A DNA stretch of 64,000 bases, from the NCBI GenBank assembly GCA_011799875.1, contig CM022303.1, positions 220,769,606 to 220,833,605 of the forward strand, given 5' to 3'. Below the pieces are notes generated by a model. That model did no database searches. It was given only the letters and a program-made list of their open reading frames with translations, and was not told where the DNA came from. The position numbers and the translations under genes were made by a program. Of this stretch, positions 1-11,960 are shown piece after piece. The DNA comes from Thinopyrum elongatum. Taxonomy: Eukaryota > Streptophyta > Magnoliopsida > Poales > Poaceae. Numbering within the stretch: position 1 is the stretch's first letter; each line of letters begins with the position of its first letter.

Positions 1-2078
1 GCCGACAGCTGGGACCCAGCAGCTCGAGCAGTATTTATGTTTTTAAGGTGTGAGCAGAGTTTTTCTTGAGCGATGTTTTTGTTGTTATTCAGAGGAGATC
101 ACCTGGGCGGGCTGTGGCCTGTCTAGCCCAGGCTATTATTTTATGTCGACCAAATATCCAGCCCAGATATTAATTTTTTCAAGCTGAAAATGGCTAGCCC
201 AGCTATACTTTTTTTTGAGGAATACCTAGCCCAGGTCAACTTATTATTCTCCACCCCGCTGGGCTGCAAATCTTTCCTAGGAGGGATGCATTAGGCTTAA
301 CAAGAAAATTGGCTTTAAGAAATAATAAATGGGATGTAATTATAAAAACTAGGCTGTAAATATAAATAAATGCACCAAACACGTAATTAGTTAAAAAAAA
401 TATTATTATTGGATTTTGAAAATTTCAATTTCATTACTTGTTGTGCGTGCTATATTTCGTTGGATTTTTATGTTATACAAAGTTATTTTGAAATTATATT
501 TAATCTAACTTGAAATTTCGGGATAAAAATATTTCGGATCCCATCAAAATGTGGGAAATTTTATTCAATTCTGTTTTGAGCATTTGGTTGAAATTATTAA
601 TCGTTGTCCTAGCTAGAAAATGGGCTGTAATTTTAACAAACTGTAAATGGGCTGTAGTAAATTCCATTAGAATTCAAAAATGGGTTGTACATTCTTACAA
701 ATCGTAAATGGGCTATATGTTCTCTGCCACACACTTGTGGGCCTACTAGGTTGATGCGTACGGAAGGCTTTCTCAACTTATAGTCAACACACGATTCTAG
801 CAGCAGTGGACGTTGGATGTCCATCCAACGGATGTCGTGCTTCTTCCTCAATCTCGGATATTCTTACTTCAGCCGCCCAAACCACCGCCGGCGGTACCGC
901 CTGCTACCGTCTTCCGTGGTCGGCTGTGCTGCCGCGCAGGACTCACTGGCCCACCCTACTCCCATCACCATCCAGGCCATTCCTATACTCACCAACACCT
1001 CCTGTTATTCTCCGGCGACGGCAGCCTGACACCGCAGCCGAACCAGTGAGCCCTCGTACTCCCCTCCGCGTGGGCATGCACCTGCCTCGTCTTCCCTGGC
1101 TCCTCATCATTCCCTTCCTAGGCCTCACCGTCGTCCACCGTCTGGGTGCTGTCCGCGCGGCATGGTAAACGTGGTCAATGAACGATAGCCATCGGAAGAG
1201 GACTCTACGCGGTGAGGCTGACAGATGGACCCACCAGCTACATCTTCGCACGCAAGGAAGTGCGTCCATATTACGGGCAAAAAAATGATTCTTGCCCCTG
1301 AAAGCTGGGACCCACTAGCTATATCTTTGCACGCAAGGAAGTGCGTCCTTGTCCTCCCTGACAGCTGGGACCACCCGATCGAAGCGTACGTAGCGTTTTT
1401 TGTCTGGTCGCGAACGTGTACGTACATCCAGCGGCAACGGCCTACTACTACTACCACGGGGTCCTGTTCATCCAACCCCCACCGGGAACTGTTCATCCAA
1501 CCCCAACCACGTACGTCTCGACTCGTTCAACCAACCCCCATGTTCACTATTCATAAGAGGCAGCAGGTTCGATCGGCTTCAGTTAGCAGCAGTAGCGAAG
1601 GAATCCCTCGATCGGGTTCAGTTAATAGCCAGGGATCGATCGATCGCTCGGGTTCAGTAACGTAGCTAGTGCAATCGCTTGGGTTCAGTAAGCGAATGCC
1701 TCGCTCGGGTTCAATTAGAGCCCAACGCCTCACACACACGCACATACGTGTACGAGAGAAACGCGCAATCCCTCCGTGCATCGCTCGGCCCCGACCACCC
1801 ACCGTAACCGGGAACTCCCCGAAATTTTCCTCGCCCTCGCTTCTACCACGATTTTTTTCGTCATGGATGGCCAACGAATGTCATGCAGGTGCGTCTCCGG
1901 CCCGCCCAGGATGAAAAGCTCATTTTCTGTCATGATTTTTTGTCATAGAACTAGAAGCCCACCATATCTATGATGATACCGGGTTTTGTCACAATTATCA
2001 TCATAGAAGTGTCATAAGCATGACAGAAAAAAACTTGTTCGGCCCAAAGTGTCACGGATGTGTCTTTTTTTTGTGGTG
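1..2078. mobile_element. CACTA transposon C1, right-end fragment
   Basis: This is the right end of a class II CACTA element whose left part lies outside the window. The last bases read GTGGTG, so the inverted terminus is CACCAC followed by eight A and ACACATCCGTGAC, one base off the canonical CACTAC start. Positions 1-1430 match the second CACTA copy from about 25100 onward, and 1420-2078 match 28180-28840 closely. Subterminal repeats (GGGACCCACCAGCTACATCT followed by CGCACGCAAGGAAGTGC) recur near 1225 and 1303. There is no transposase and no credible ORF here. The element landed in the 3' part of minus-strand Gypsy element A, just past its integrase. The family is inferred from termini only. 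Confidence 0.82.
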
Positions 2079-2081
2079 TAA

Positions 2082-3414
2082 AAGGCTCATGCACAATATA
2101 TGAGATGAAACCACCAGGCCTGTTCATCTCCTCCTCAGAGGTACGTGACTTATTGTGTTCACGTATGTCAATAAGATAATATGACCCATTATTGAGGTTC
2201 TTGCTGACCACAAAAGGCCCTTCCCAAGGAGGTGAAAGCTTATGCATGCCTCTCTGATCTTGAATCAGCCGGAGCACTAAGTCACCCTCCTGGAAAGTGC
2301 GGCGTCGAATCCTGCGGCTATGGTAGCGACACAGGTCTTGCTGGTGAATCACAGATCGAGCCGTTGCAAGGTCACGTTCCTCCTCCAAGGCATCCAAAGC
2401 GTTCTAACGAGCCGTCTCATTATCTGCTTCCACGTAAGCTGCCACCCTGGGCGAGTCATGCCATATGTCACTTGGGAGAAACGCCTCTGCTCCATAAACC
2501 ATGAAGAACATCGTGTAACATGTTGATCTGTTGGGGGTAGTACTTATACTCCAAAGAACTGCAAGAAGCTCTTCGACCCAACAACCCAGAGTGCGCTCCA
2601 AGGGAACCATGTGCTGGGGCTTGATCCCTCGCAATATCTCCTGGTTAGCACGCTCAGCTTGGTCATTGGACTGTGGATGGGCCACAGATGAAACATCAAG
2701 CCGGATGTGTTCCCTTTGGCAGAATTCTTTCATAGCACCTTTGGACATATTTGTCCCATTATCAGTGATGATACTATGAGGATAACCAAAGCAGAAGATC
2801 AATTTTTTCAAAAATTGAACTGCAGTCGCCACCTCATAGTCGCAGCCGTCTCATTATCTGCTTCAACCCACTTGGTGAATTTATCAACTGCAACCAAAAG
2901 GTGTGTCTTTTTGTCCTTAGACCTCTTGAAGGGCATGACCATATCAAGCCCCAGACCGTAAACGGCCAGGTTATTGGAATCATCTGCAATTCCTGAGCTG
3001 ACACATGAGCTTGTCATGCAAATTTCTAGCGCCCGTCACACTTACAGATAATATCCTCTGCATTTGTGTGAGCCGTCAAGCAGAAAAACCCGTGCCGAAA
3101 AGCCTTCGCCATAAGAGATCTTGACCTGGCATGATGACCATAGTCGCATGCATGAATTTCTTGCAAAATTTCTCGGCCTTCATCAGGGGAAACACAGCGT
3201 TGAAACACGCTGGTCACACTACATCTGTGTCGCCATTGACAATTGTCATGGACTTAGACCGCCTTATGATCTGTCGTGCCAAAAGTTCATCTTCTGGTAA
3301 CTCACCCCGGGTTAAATAAGCCCGATAAGGCATCGTCCAATCTGGAACAGCACGTAGAGCCGCCACCAGCTGCCCCTCCGGGTCAGGGATAGAAAGATCT
3401 TCCTTTGTGGACAA
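2082..3414 (-). pseudogene. Element A integrase (decayed)
   Basis: This is the integrase of a Ty3/Gypsy polyprotein, which would insert the cDNA copy into chromosomal DNA. Reading leftwards from 3414, the zinc-binding part (HHCC type, ending CKCDG) lies at about 3217-3026. The catalytic core follows, with LDMV near 2946 (first Asp), ITDNGTN near 2762 (second Asp) and QAERANQE near 2654 (Glu). The C-terminal region with TFQEGDLVLRLIQD and LSPPWEGPFVV is at about 2315-2200. Frames change near 3020 and 2830 and again near 2400, so no continuous ORF exists. Near 2140 the frame diverges from the homologous end of element B, shortly before the CACTA C1 junction. Confidence 0.85.
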
Positions 3415-4112
3415 TTAGACAGAAGGGTTATGCAGTACATCAAGGAACACATTAGGGGGAACCGGCTTACGCTGAGACCCGAGGCGGGACAGCGCATTAG
3501 CCGCCTCATTATGCCGCCGGTCTATGTGATCCACTTGATAACCTTTGAAGTGGCCAGTGATATTGGTCACTGCTTGACGATAAGCCACCATGAGCGGATC
3601 TTTAGGATCCCACTTCCCTGAAACTTGCTGTGAAACGAGATCTGAGTCACCAAAGCATCTAACCCGGCTCAAGTTCATCTCCTTAGCCATTCTGAGCCCA
3701 TGTAGCAAAGCCTCATACTCAGCTGCATTATTTGTATAGGGAAACATCAGCCTTAAGACATAACAAAACTGGTCACCTCGCAGGGAAGATATAACAACTC
3801 CAGCCCCGAGCCTTCCAATTGTCTTGATCCTTCAAAGTGTATCGTCTAGTATGTATGATCCGGCTTCTCCTTAGGTGTTTGCAGTTCTATCCAATCATTA
3901 ATAAAGTTTACCAAGGCCTGAGACTTGATGGTGGTTCTGGGCACATATTTCAGATGATGAGGTCCAAGTTCTATTGTCCACTTAGCAACTCTGCATGTGG
4001 CTTCTTTATTTTGAATGATATCTCCCAAGGGAGCAGAACTGACCACAGTGATTGGATTCCCAAGGAAATAATGCTTCAACTTGCGTCTAGCCATGAACGC
4101 CCCAAACACCAA
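3415..4112 (-). pseudogene. Element A tandem RNase H domains (decayed)
   Basis: Two RNase H modules follow the reverse transcriptase. The first (4112-3846) carries KLKHYFLGNPITVVSSAPL and the connection motif KYVPRTT. The second (about 3845-3415) is the archaeal-type RNase H diagnostic of Tat elements, with NNAAEYEALLHGLRMAKEM (catalytic Glu), FGDSDL (Asp) and RRHNEAANAL, where the usual final Asp of EAADAL is Asn. Between them the codon that should be Trp is TAG (complement of about 3847-3849); element B has a stop at the same place. The domain would degrade the RNA strand during reverse transcription. Confidence 0.85.
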
Positions 4113-5160
4113 CTTCTACCAATGTGGGTATCTCTGCTTGGACTCTGTCAAAACTTCACTGACATAATAAACTGGCCGCTGGACTGGATACTCTTTGCCA
4201 GCCTCCTTGCGCTCCACGACCACTACCACGCTCATGGCCTTGTTATTAACTGCCATGTACAAGAGCAAAGGCTCTTTGTAAATCAGAGAAGCCAAGATAG
4301 GTGGCTCAGCCAACTGCTTCTTAAGTGCCTCAAACACCTTATTAGCAGTGTCACTCCAGATGAAATGATCAGTCTTTTTCATCATCTGGTATAGGGGAAC
4401 CGCCTTCTCCCCCAGGCGGCTTATAAACCGACTCAGGGCTGTAATACGACCCGCCAGGCGCTGAACGTCATTGATACAGGCCGGCTTAGACAGAGAGGTA
4501 ATAGCCTCGATCTTCTCCGGGTTAGCTTCGATGCCCCTTTCAGAAACCAGAAAACCTAGTAATTTTCCTGTCGGTGCACCAAAGACACATTTGGCTGGGT
4601 TAAGCATCATCTTGTACACCTGGAGATTGTCAAAAGTTTCCTTCAAATCATCAAGCAAGGATTCCTTCTTCCTGGATTTTACCACAATGTCGTCCACATA
4701 AGCATGAACATTGCGTCCAATCTGCCCATGAAAGCAATTCTCAACACAACGCTGGTAAGTGGCCTGAGCACTCTTAAGCCCAAAAGGCATAGAGACATAA
4801 CAGAAAGCTCCAAAGGGGGTGATGAAGGATGACTTCTCCTGATCCTCAACTGCCATCTTGATCTAATGATAACCAGAATAAGCATCCAGGAAACATAAAC
4901 TCTCACAACCCGCCGTGGCATCAATGATCTAGTCAATACAGGGGAGAGCAAACGGATCAGCTGGACAAGCCTTGTTAAGATATGTGTAATCAACACACAT
5001 ACGCTAAGTGCCATTCTTCTTGAGCACAAACACAGGATTAGCCAACCACTAAGGGTTAAAAACTTCAATTATAAACCCGGCAGCTAGGAGCCGGGCCACC
5101 TCTTCTCCAATAGCCTTACGCCTCTCCTCATTAAAATGACGGAGGAACTGTCGAACAGGT
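4113..5160 (-). pseudogene. Element A reverse transcriptase (decayed)
   Basis: This is the Ty3/Gypsy reverse transcriptase. The open stretch 4856-4116 contains FITPFGAFCYVSMPFGLKSA and the catalytic box HAYVDDIVVKS (YVDD, complement of about 4700). It continues with MLNPAKCVFGAPTGKLLGF and the thumb/connection region. Upstream (5160-4860), the KNGT.RMCVDYT and LDAYSGYH motifs remain, but with stops where element B has TGG (GT-W-RMC), CAG (D-Q-IID) and CAG (HH-Q-IKM). These are C-to-T or G-to-A changes, typical of methylated DNA decay. The ORF seen on the plus strand at 3837-4394 is an antisense shadow of this gene. Confidence 0.9.
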
Positions 5161-5161
5161 T

Positions 5162-5991
5162 TCATCTTAGGATCCACATTAAGGTGGTGCTCAGCGAATT
5201 CTCTTGGTACACCCGGCATGTCAGAAGGTTTCCATGCAAAGATGTCCCGATTCTCATGGATGAGCGTGCTTTCCTATTTAGGATCCATCCTGATCCTGAT
5301 GGTGAACTGATGTGAAGAATCACCAGGGACAAAGTCAACTTGCTGCGTGTCCGTTGCCGATTTAATTTGAGTAGAGGGTCCTTCTCGGTGATGGGCTTTT
5401 TCAGAGGGGTCATATCAGCCGGGTCAACATTATCTTTATAAAACTTGAGCTCATCCGTAGCGCAAGCCACCTCCACATAGGCAGCATCTCCTTCTTCACA
5501 CTCCAAAGCTATCTTACGATTACCATGACCGTAATTGTTCCTCGTGGCCTTGGCATCTTAAGTTGTAGATAGATGTAACAAGGGAAGGCCATGAACTTGG
5601 CATAAGCCGGCCGTCCAAACAATGCATGATATGGACTATTGATCTTAACCACCTCAAACCACAGTGTCTCGGCCCTGTTATACTCATCACCAAAGGCCAC
5701 CTCCAGAGCAATCTTCCCCACAGGGTAAGCCGACTTGCCAGGGACAACTCCATGAAAAACCATAGAGGACGGCTTAAGATCCTTCTCTGTCAGATTCATC
5801 CATCGAAAAGTGTCATAGTACAATATGTTGATACTGCTTCCACCATCCATAAGTACCTTTGTGAACTTGTAACCGCCCACTTGAGGACCTACCACCAGGG
5901 CCAGATGACCCGGATCATCAACCCGGGGTGGATGATCTGCCCGGCTCCACGTTATTGTGTGCTCTGACCACATCAAATACTGTGGCACCAC
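5162..5991 (-). pseudogene. Element A aspartic protease and linker (decayed)
   Basis: This is the retroelement aspartic protease, which would cleave the Gag-Pol polyprotein. The open stretch 5991-5509 contains GGYKFTKVLMDGGSSINILY, in which DGGS replaces the more common DTGS active site, as in other Tat-type elements. It continues through HALFGRPAYAKFMA. A frameshift near 5510 moves the linker (EEGDAAYVEVACATDELKFY, 5506-5400) into another frame. The linker ends with DPK followed by TAG at about 5274-5276, a stop also present at the equivalent point of element B (37468-37470). Confidence 0.85.
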
Positions 5992-7666
5992 CGGCTCAAC
6001 CGCATTGACAACCCGCTTATGGACTTTCCGGTCACGCTTGCATGTGTTCGTAGTGAAAACATGATACTGGCCACTATTAAGTTGCTTAGGATTACTTTGG
6101 TATCCTGACTGATTATTCTGCTACTGATTACCTTGACCAGATTGCTGATTGTGACCACCATGGTTCCCTTGGCCCTGATAGCCGAAATTTGAGCCACCGC
6201 CACCAAAGCCGGCCCCCTAGAAGTTTCCAGAGCCTGACCCACCTGGCGGCCGATTATTATTGCCATGCTGTTGAAATGACTGGTTCCTGTATTCTTGCAT
6301 GATATAACAATCCTTCCAAGCATGACTAGACAGCTTGTTAGGATAACTGTGCTTCGGACACGGCCCATTAAGGGCTTCCTCGTAATTCTTGGGCTTCCCC
6401 CGTTATAACGCTGCTTTCTAGTACGACGCTGATTTTTGAACCCTGCATTAGTGTTAGCCACAAAGTCTGACCCGTCATCAGGGTGTCTGTGCTTTCCACC
6501 ATTGCCATGGTTATTATGATTACCATTCTGCGCTGAAGCATTCTATTGCTGGCCCTTGGCACCATTGTTTTTTTTGCCCTTACTCGACTTATCCTCATCA
6601 GAGCCGGGATCCTTTGTTCCGCCAAAATCCGCATATCTGGTAAGCACATCCATGAGATGGCCCATATCCGTGCACTTACGCTTCAGCCGCCCTAACTTCT
6701 GCTTAAGAGGCTCAAAGCGACAGTTCTTTTCCAGGATCAAAACGGCTTGAGCCGCCCCGATGTTGTCAGAAGAGTGGATAATGGCAGTGACCCGGCGGGC
6801 CCAATGATGGGCCGACTCATCCTCACGCTATACACAGTGCTCTAAATCCACAATTGTCATCGGTTGCTTGCAGGTTCCTTGAAAATTTCTGATGAAGCGC
6901 TCCTTCAACTCCACCCAGGTATTCATAGAATTGGGGGGCAGGTTTCTCAACCAGGTGTGAGCCGGACCCTCCAACATCATAGTGAAATACTTGGCGCATA
7001 CTGCATCACTGACGTCCAACATATCCATGGCCAGCTCATAGCTCTCAATCCAAGCCTCTGGAGGGAGGTCCGCCGTGTAATTGTGTACCTTACGAGGACC
7101 CTTAAAATCTTTAGGCATGCACTCATTACGTAAAGCCGGCACTAGGCACGGCACTTTGATGGTTCTGACACTCGACCCGGCTCCCACCGAAGCTGAAGGA
7201 ACTACCGGGGGCGGCTGATAAGCCCCCTGCTTTACCGCCTCTGCTTCGCGATGGGCCCTTGCACCGTCCACAATCGCTTGAGCATCAGTCCTTGGGTTCT
7301 GGGGCGGGTTATCCTGGGGCGGGTTACGGCGTCGTTCCCTGCTTGAAACCGTCGGCGACTCAGCGTGCCGCCTGTAGCTATGACTCGGCAGTGGTGTTGA
7401 ATGCACATGATGCTGGCTGTAGGAATAGTTAGCCTGCGGAGCAATTGCCATCTGCAATAGCTCAATGGTGTTCCGGGTTTCAATTGCAACCGATGACTCG
7501 CCGGTGATAGGAATCGCAGTAAGCCGGGTTGCCGCTGCCACCATGTTAACCACCGGGTTGGAGAAGTGACCCGACGGTGTCGGAAAGTGTGGTGGTGGCG
7601 TCCGAGCAAGGCGAGGGTCGGGGTCCGGCTCCTCCCTTCAGGTCGGCTCTAACTAGAGTGGCTACG
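5992..7666 (-). pseudogene. Element A gag, C-terminal part
   Basis: This is the structural Gag protein of the Gypsy element; its N-terminal part is at 28844-29813 across CACTA C2. The longest open piece (7553-6828) holds a basic, Pro-rich linker followed by the retrotransposon-gag core: YELAMDMLDVSDAVCAKYF, GPAHTWLRNLPPNSMNTW and ERFIRNFQGTCKQP. It stops at TAG (complement of 6828-6830) where element B has CAA in WVQREDESAHHW. Further down, KDPGSDEDKSSKGKKNN (about 6600) and GQQ-TAG are followed by frameshifts in the Gly/Asn/Gln-rich tail (6470-6000). Confidence 0.87.
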
Positions 7667-7669
7667 CCA

Positions 7670-7890
7670 CACTACAAAAAAAATACACTTCCGTGATGAT
7701 ACGTGTTTGTCACAGTAGGTCACATTTTCTGTCATGCATGTACATCCATGACGATTTTATGACGGAATCAAGATAGTCATACCTGTGCTATCGTATAAGT
7801 GCTCCATGACATTAGCAAAATTATCATCACGGAAGTGTCCACTTCCATGACGATAAATCGCGCGTCATAGAAGTGCTTTCATCAAGGGTA
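7670..7890. repeat. CACTA C2 left terminal inverted repeat region
   Basis: The terminus CACTAC and the following 220 bases are rich in short inverted words such as TCATGACG, CACGGAAGTG and TTATCATCACGG. The corresponding right end (28690-28840) contains similar words in the opposite orientation (GTCATAGAAGTG, TCTATGATGATA). Such dense short repeats next to the ends are where CACTA transposases bind in known elements. Confidence 0.75.
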
Positions 7891-7899
7891 ACCAACACA

Positions 7900-9200
7900 T
7901 GGCATCCACCATAACGGGTCGCCGTTAAGCTATCGGGTTCCGGTTTGGATCCGATAACCCATTAATAGCCTGGACCAATGGGGATTTTCCACGTGTAAAA
8001 TTCTCAATGGCCAGAGGAACCACATGTCGGCTCATCGTTGGGACAGATGTCATCCACTCATTGGACCGCAGGCGCCTATGATACATCGACACGTGGCACG
8101 GCCCAACAGAGGCCGATTCTGGTGAAAAGGCCGGCCCATTTGACTTGGTCAAAAGGTAGCGGGCTGGCCCATGGAAAGCCTCTTAAAGGCCTGTTCGCAT
8201 ATAGCCCATTTATAGCCCGCTAACTCACGGCCCATTATGGCCTATCCGAATTGGGCCCAATAGCGTCATCTGGGCCATCCAATATGATTCCAGCCCATTG
8301 TAATTTCCGGCCGATGTATGGCCCATGACGTCTTTTGGCTCATACGAGGCCCTTTGTAACTCTGGGCCCATTAAAGGCCTGAGGTGAAACTGGCCCATAA
8401 TGAACAGTGTATCACTTTATACCCATTAACGGCCCATTATTCCGTAGGCCGTCTCCAGCCCGTGCTACCTTTCGGCCTTCTAAGAGCCCATTTATTCTTG
8501 GGCTAATTTCCAGAATTCGGTTACTTACGGTCCATTACTGGCCTGTTCCGCTTGTGGGCCAAATTCGGTCCGTGGTTACAGTCGGCCCGATTGTGGCATG
8601 TTAACCTGTTGGGCTGTTTTCATAGCGTCATCAAATACGGCCTGTTAACGGCCCGTTATGGTCGGGCCATAAATAGATGATTTCCACTCTAGCCCGTTTT
8701 CGGCCCATTTTGTGAACCGTTATTGTTCCATGAATAGTACGGCCCATGTGTGGCCAAACGATTATTCGGCCCGTAGAAGGCCCATCGATTATACGGCCCG
8801 TAGAAGGCCCAGGGATCCTACGGCCCGTAGAAGGCCCATGGATCCTACGGCCCATAAGAGGCCCATGGTCACTATAGCAGGTAGCAGGACCATGGTTACA
8901 ACGGTCCGTGTGTTGCCATGGTTATTGTGGCCTAGTTATAAAAATAGGTTATTGTGGCCACTAGAAAAACGCGGAAAAAAGAACTGCAGTGACTACAAAC
9001 AAACAACTAAACAAGACAATAAGGACATAAATAAGCAAGCAACTAACGCTAGGCTATTACGGCTATTATGCATATTACATCCACTGGCATCAAAGTTTGC
9101 CACCAGTGCAAATATAGGGAACAAAGCAGCATATTACATACACTGGCCGTCTAAATTGGCCACCAGTGCAAATAAACGCGGCAGCAAAACAAGTCCATAA
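7900..9200. repeat. CACTA C2 left subterminal repeats (GGCCCATT-rich)
   Basis: GGCCCATTA, GGCCCGTT and GGCCCATGG-like words recur dozens of times between about 8150 and 8880. This gives a GC-rich, stop-poor region that produces chance ORFs on both strands. No coding pattern was seen. Positions 9060-9170 hold a small direct duplication (CATATTACAT plus CACTGGC and GCCACCAGTGCAAAT). Confidence 0.7.
8764..8872. repeat. Minisatellite, four copies of CGGCCCGTAGAAGGCCCA unit
   Basis: CGGCCCGTAGAAGGCCCA recurs at about 27-30 bp spacing (near 8768, 8795, 8821) with a fourth variant reading CGGCCCATAAGAGGCCCA near 8848. It lies within the left subterminal region of CACTA C2. Confidence 0.8.
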
Positions 9201-9221
9201 CTGAAACAACTTCAAAAGAGC

Positions 9222-9671
9222 TCAAGAAACGTTATCCTGGGTATCCACCATGCTGGCAATAAGCTTAGCAAGCTTATTAGCTTTCTCCTGTTTGGCACTA
9301 AAATCCTCCAACGCTTGCTGTTGCACCAGAAAGTATGCACCTAAATTCTCCAGGGACTTCCGCAGTCCTTCGGCTTCTTGTCGCAACACAGCTGATCGAT
9401 GTCTTTCAACTTGTAGTTGAGACTCAAGAAACCGAACTGATTCAGACAATGAGTTCAAATAGCTTGTGCCAGCGGTAGTGGCCAGTAACTCGAACACTAC
9501 ACCAAGACAGGACTTTGGGGTTGTCTCACTGTCTTTAAGATAGTTTTCCTTAGCTATTTTATCAGCTTTGTTGGAGGCCAACAAGGATGTCTCACTATCC
9601 TGAACCTTATCTGCATTACTTCCTTTACCATTTCTTAATAAGGCACTCTTCCCCAATATTCTGTCAGCATT
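9222..9671 (-). CDS. CACTA-associated coiled-coil protein, last exon
   Basis: This is a 3'-terminal exon on the minus strand. A splice acceptor (CTTTTAG, AG complementing 9672-9673) precedes it, and the stop is at 9222-9224, giving about 149 residues. The product is charged, with a heptad-like stretch (SLSESVRFLESQLQVERHRS, then LRQEAEGLRKSLENLGAYF) that suggests a coiled coil, and it ends in KLAKLIASMVDTQD. I do not recognise a named domain. From its position next to the terminus I infer it is the terminal (TNP1-like, ORF2) protein gene of the CACTA family, but upstream exons are not evident. The reading frame is intact across the exon. Confidence 0.6.
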   Translation of the reverse strand, partial: NADRILGKSALLRNGKGSNADKVQDSETSLLASNKADKIAKENYLKDSETTPKSCLGVVFELLATTAGTSYLNSLSESVRFLESQLQVERHRSAVLRQEAEGLRKSLENLGAYFLVQQQALEDFSAKQEKANKLAKLIASMVDTQDNVS

Positions 9672-9673
9672 CT

Positions 9674-10680
9674 AAAAGAAGAAACAAGCAGACACATCAT
9701 AGGTTTAGCATGTAGTATATGAAACTCATTTCGGTGAACCAGTTCATTAGTAAGGTGGACAGGATTTCGTGTGTCGGGATTTGGCAGCTGGAGGGAGTTT
9801 TCGCGTGTGTTGTAATTTCGGGATAGCAAGGTGCAGGTTGTGAAGGCGCGAGTTTTGGGAGCACGATATCTGAATTTTTGGGATATAACAAGGCGCGGGT
9901 TGAATTTTAGGGACAAGCCTAATGTGTAATATTGTACGTACCAAATCAATTCGCACTTCCCTCAACGAAAAAACGAAAAAAATAAAACTATTCGCACCAC
10001 ACAAAGAGAGAGTCTTGTCCCGTTTTACTGTACAAATGCTATTCAAAGCTATGAATCTATGTTATGTCCGATTAAATTTTTTTGCTGGTTGTATAATGCA
10101 TGTAACCTACTCATACCAACATTTTAGTGCATTCCAAATGTCTATACTACCGCTGCAATTCGAACTAAATTTGAATTCATTTCTTTATTTGAATAAGAAA
10201 CTACAATCATGATTGTTGCCAACTTAAACCATCATTCGTGTATTATCTTAACAACACACCACATGATTACTATAGAGATAGATATGAACTATGTGTACTA
10301 TATGAACTCGAATTCGAAATTTTGAATACACTTGATGTTGATTCCAAATAATAGTACATTTGATGTACTAATTAGATCTTCATAATCTAAACGATGTCTC
10401 ATATGTACACTGTGTTTATCACACAAAGTATAGTGCCCCGCCCCCTACATTATGACATGTATTTAGCCCTGAGCTGCAAAAGCCACACATTATCACAAAT
10501 TCAAATAAATGTTCTATATATTATATGTAATATAACATGTTCATAACCACACCATGCGTATCACCATTATATATATTCATGCATGCGTCGGTTTAAAATA
10601 CTATGATATATTCTTCAAATATCCGAATCCACTTTTATAATGAATTATGATCTCTATTCGTCTTTTACACCCACACAATC
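9674..10680. other. AT-rich non-coding segment, CACTA C2 interior
   Basis: There is no supported gene. Positions 9760-9905 carry repeated phrases of the type TTTTGGGA...AAGGCGCGGGTT (near 9855 and 9887), a low-level internal repeat. The rest is AT-rich without motifs that I recognise. Confidence 0.4.
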
Positions 10681-11960
10681 CTCTTATCTTTGTAGCTAGT
10701 GCTAACTTTCTCTCGTGCATGGACACGCCCGCCTCCCTCTCACCCTCCCTCAGCATTCTCTAGCTCCATCGCGCACATTCGTCTTTTCACTTTAGGTCAT
10801 TCACCCACGGTGTGTGTAGGCCCCCTAGCTCCTTCTTTCCAGCACACGCCGATCGATATGCCTCTCTAGCCAGGTGTGCCTACCACAAACACAAGCTTTC
10901 CCTCTTCTCTTCTCACCGTCCATGCCTCACTCCCGCCCCTCTTTTCATTGATCTCGTACTCGCACACTCCTTCCCCCTCGATATAGTATGCCTCTCGCAC
11001 CACCTCCTAGCTGCATCCCTCTCTCTCTATCCTTCTCTCAGGGCCTTATTTGCTTCTAACACATACATGCATGTATACCGATCGATCTCCCTACATATAC
11101 CTAGGTCAACTATAACTCTTTTTCCCCACGCATCGATCGACGTACCTCACAAGTTATGTCTCTCCCTTTCTCCGACAATGGACGATTGATCTTCCTATGT
11201 ACTTACGTCTACCATATCGTCCCCCCTCATCATTCGTGCATGCGTCCTGACCCGTCTCCCACACGCACGTGCACAGACAGGCAGGCATCCCCTCTCTTAT
11301 TGATATTGTAGGCGTGCCCTCTGTTTGTCTAGCAGGCCTCTCCCACCATTTGTGAGAAGCAACTCCACCGCCAACCCCTCCGACACTCTAGCTCTGTCTC
11401 TCTCTCAACCTTATTCCTCTCCTACACATATGCATGGATGCCGATCGATCTCCCTCAATACATAAGGTAGGTCTCTCTCCTCCTCCACACATATACCAGC
11501 CATTGTACCTCTATAGTTAGGTCTCTGCCCCCCCACCCCCACACACACCGATAGTCGAGCACTGTAGGTAGGTATCCATGCCACAGAGACAAACTGCACC
11601 TGTCCCCTCTCACGTTCCAGTAGGCCAGCCACCCTATATCTTTGACGTGGGCACACACAAATTCGATGGCACTCTTTATCGATCACGCGCGCACACACAC
11701 ACACATCATCTCTCTCTTCGATTCTATGGATACCTCACGCCGATGATACCTCCACTCTCTTCTCGTGGATCGCCCCCTCTATATATATGATATATCCAGG
11801 CCTCTGTTTCACACACATTGCATATGTTACATTTTTTGATTGAAATGTTATCGACACATATTCCCTGTCTATCTCTCACGCCCCCCCCCCCCAAAAAAAC
11901 ACTCATGAACCCACACACTATATCTCTCTACGTTTGTATCTCTCTCACACAAACCCACGT
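10680..11960. repeat. Pyrimidine-rich degenerate repeat tract
   Basis: This is a CT/CA-rich tract with repeated phrases: GCCGATCGAT near 10847, CCGATCGATCTCCCT near 11079 and 11440, and many CTCTCTC and CACACA runs. ORFs here have low-complexity composition and no conserved pattern. It lies just upstream of cassette copy 1. Confidence 0.55.

Larger units (their letters stand above)
2079..7669 (-). mobile_element. Tat-type Ty3/Gypsy element A, 3' part (pol and gag C-terminus)
   Basis: Read on the minus strand, this segment runs gag C-terminus, protease, reverse transcriptase, RNase H, archaeal-type RNase H and integrase. That order, with a second RNase H, is characteristic of the Tat (Retand/Ogre) lineage. 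The 5' part of the same element is at 28841-30373; CACTA C2 separates them with a 3-bp duplication (CCA at 7667-7669 and 28841-28843). CACTA C1 cuts the 3' end at 2078, so the 3' UTR and 3' LTR are not in the window. Multiple frameshifts and stops show the copy is dead. It is similar to element B at 33616-47446 but its LTR differs clearly, so it is a sister subfamily. Confidence 0.9.

Noticed and set aside
813..1660. Overlapping Pro/Ser/Arg-rich ORFs, repeated at 25976-27435
   Set aside because: They fall in CACTA subterminal repeats, appear in several frames at once and lack conserved motifs.
3837..4394. 185-residue plus-strand ORF
   Set aside because: It lies antisense to the element A reverse transcriptase and RNase H and has no recognisable motif of its own.
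8631..8855. 74-residue ORF with repeated GPSTGR units
   Set aside because: It is the translation of the CGGCCCGTAGAAGGCCCA minisatellite in the CACTA subterminal region.
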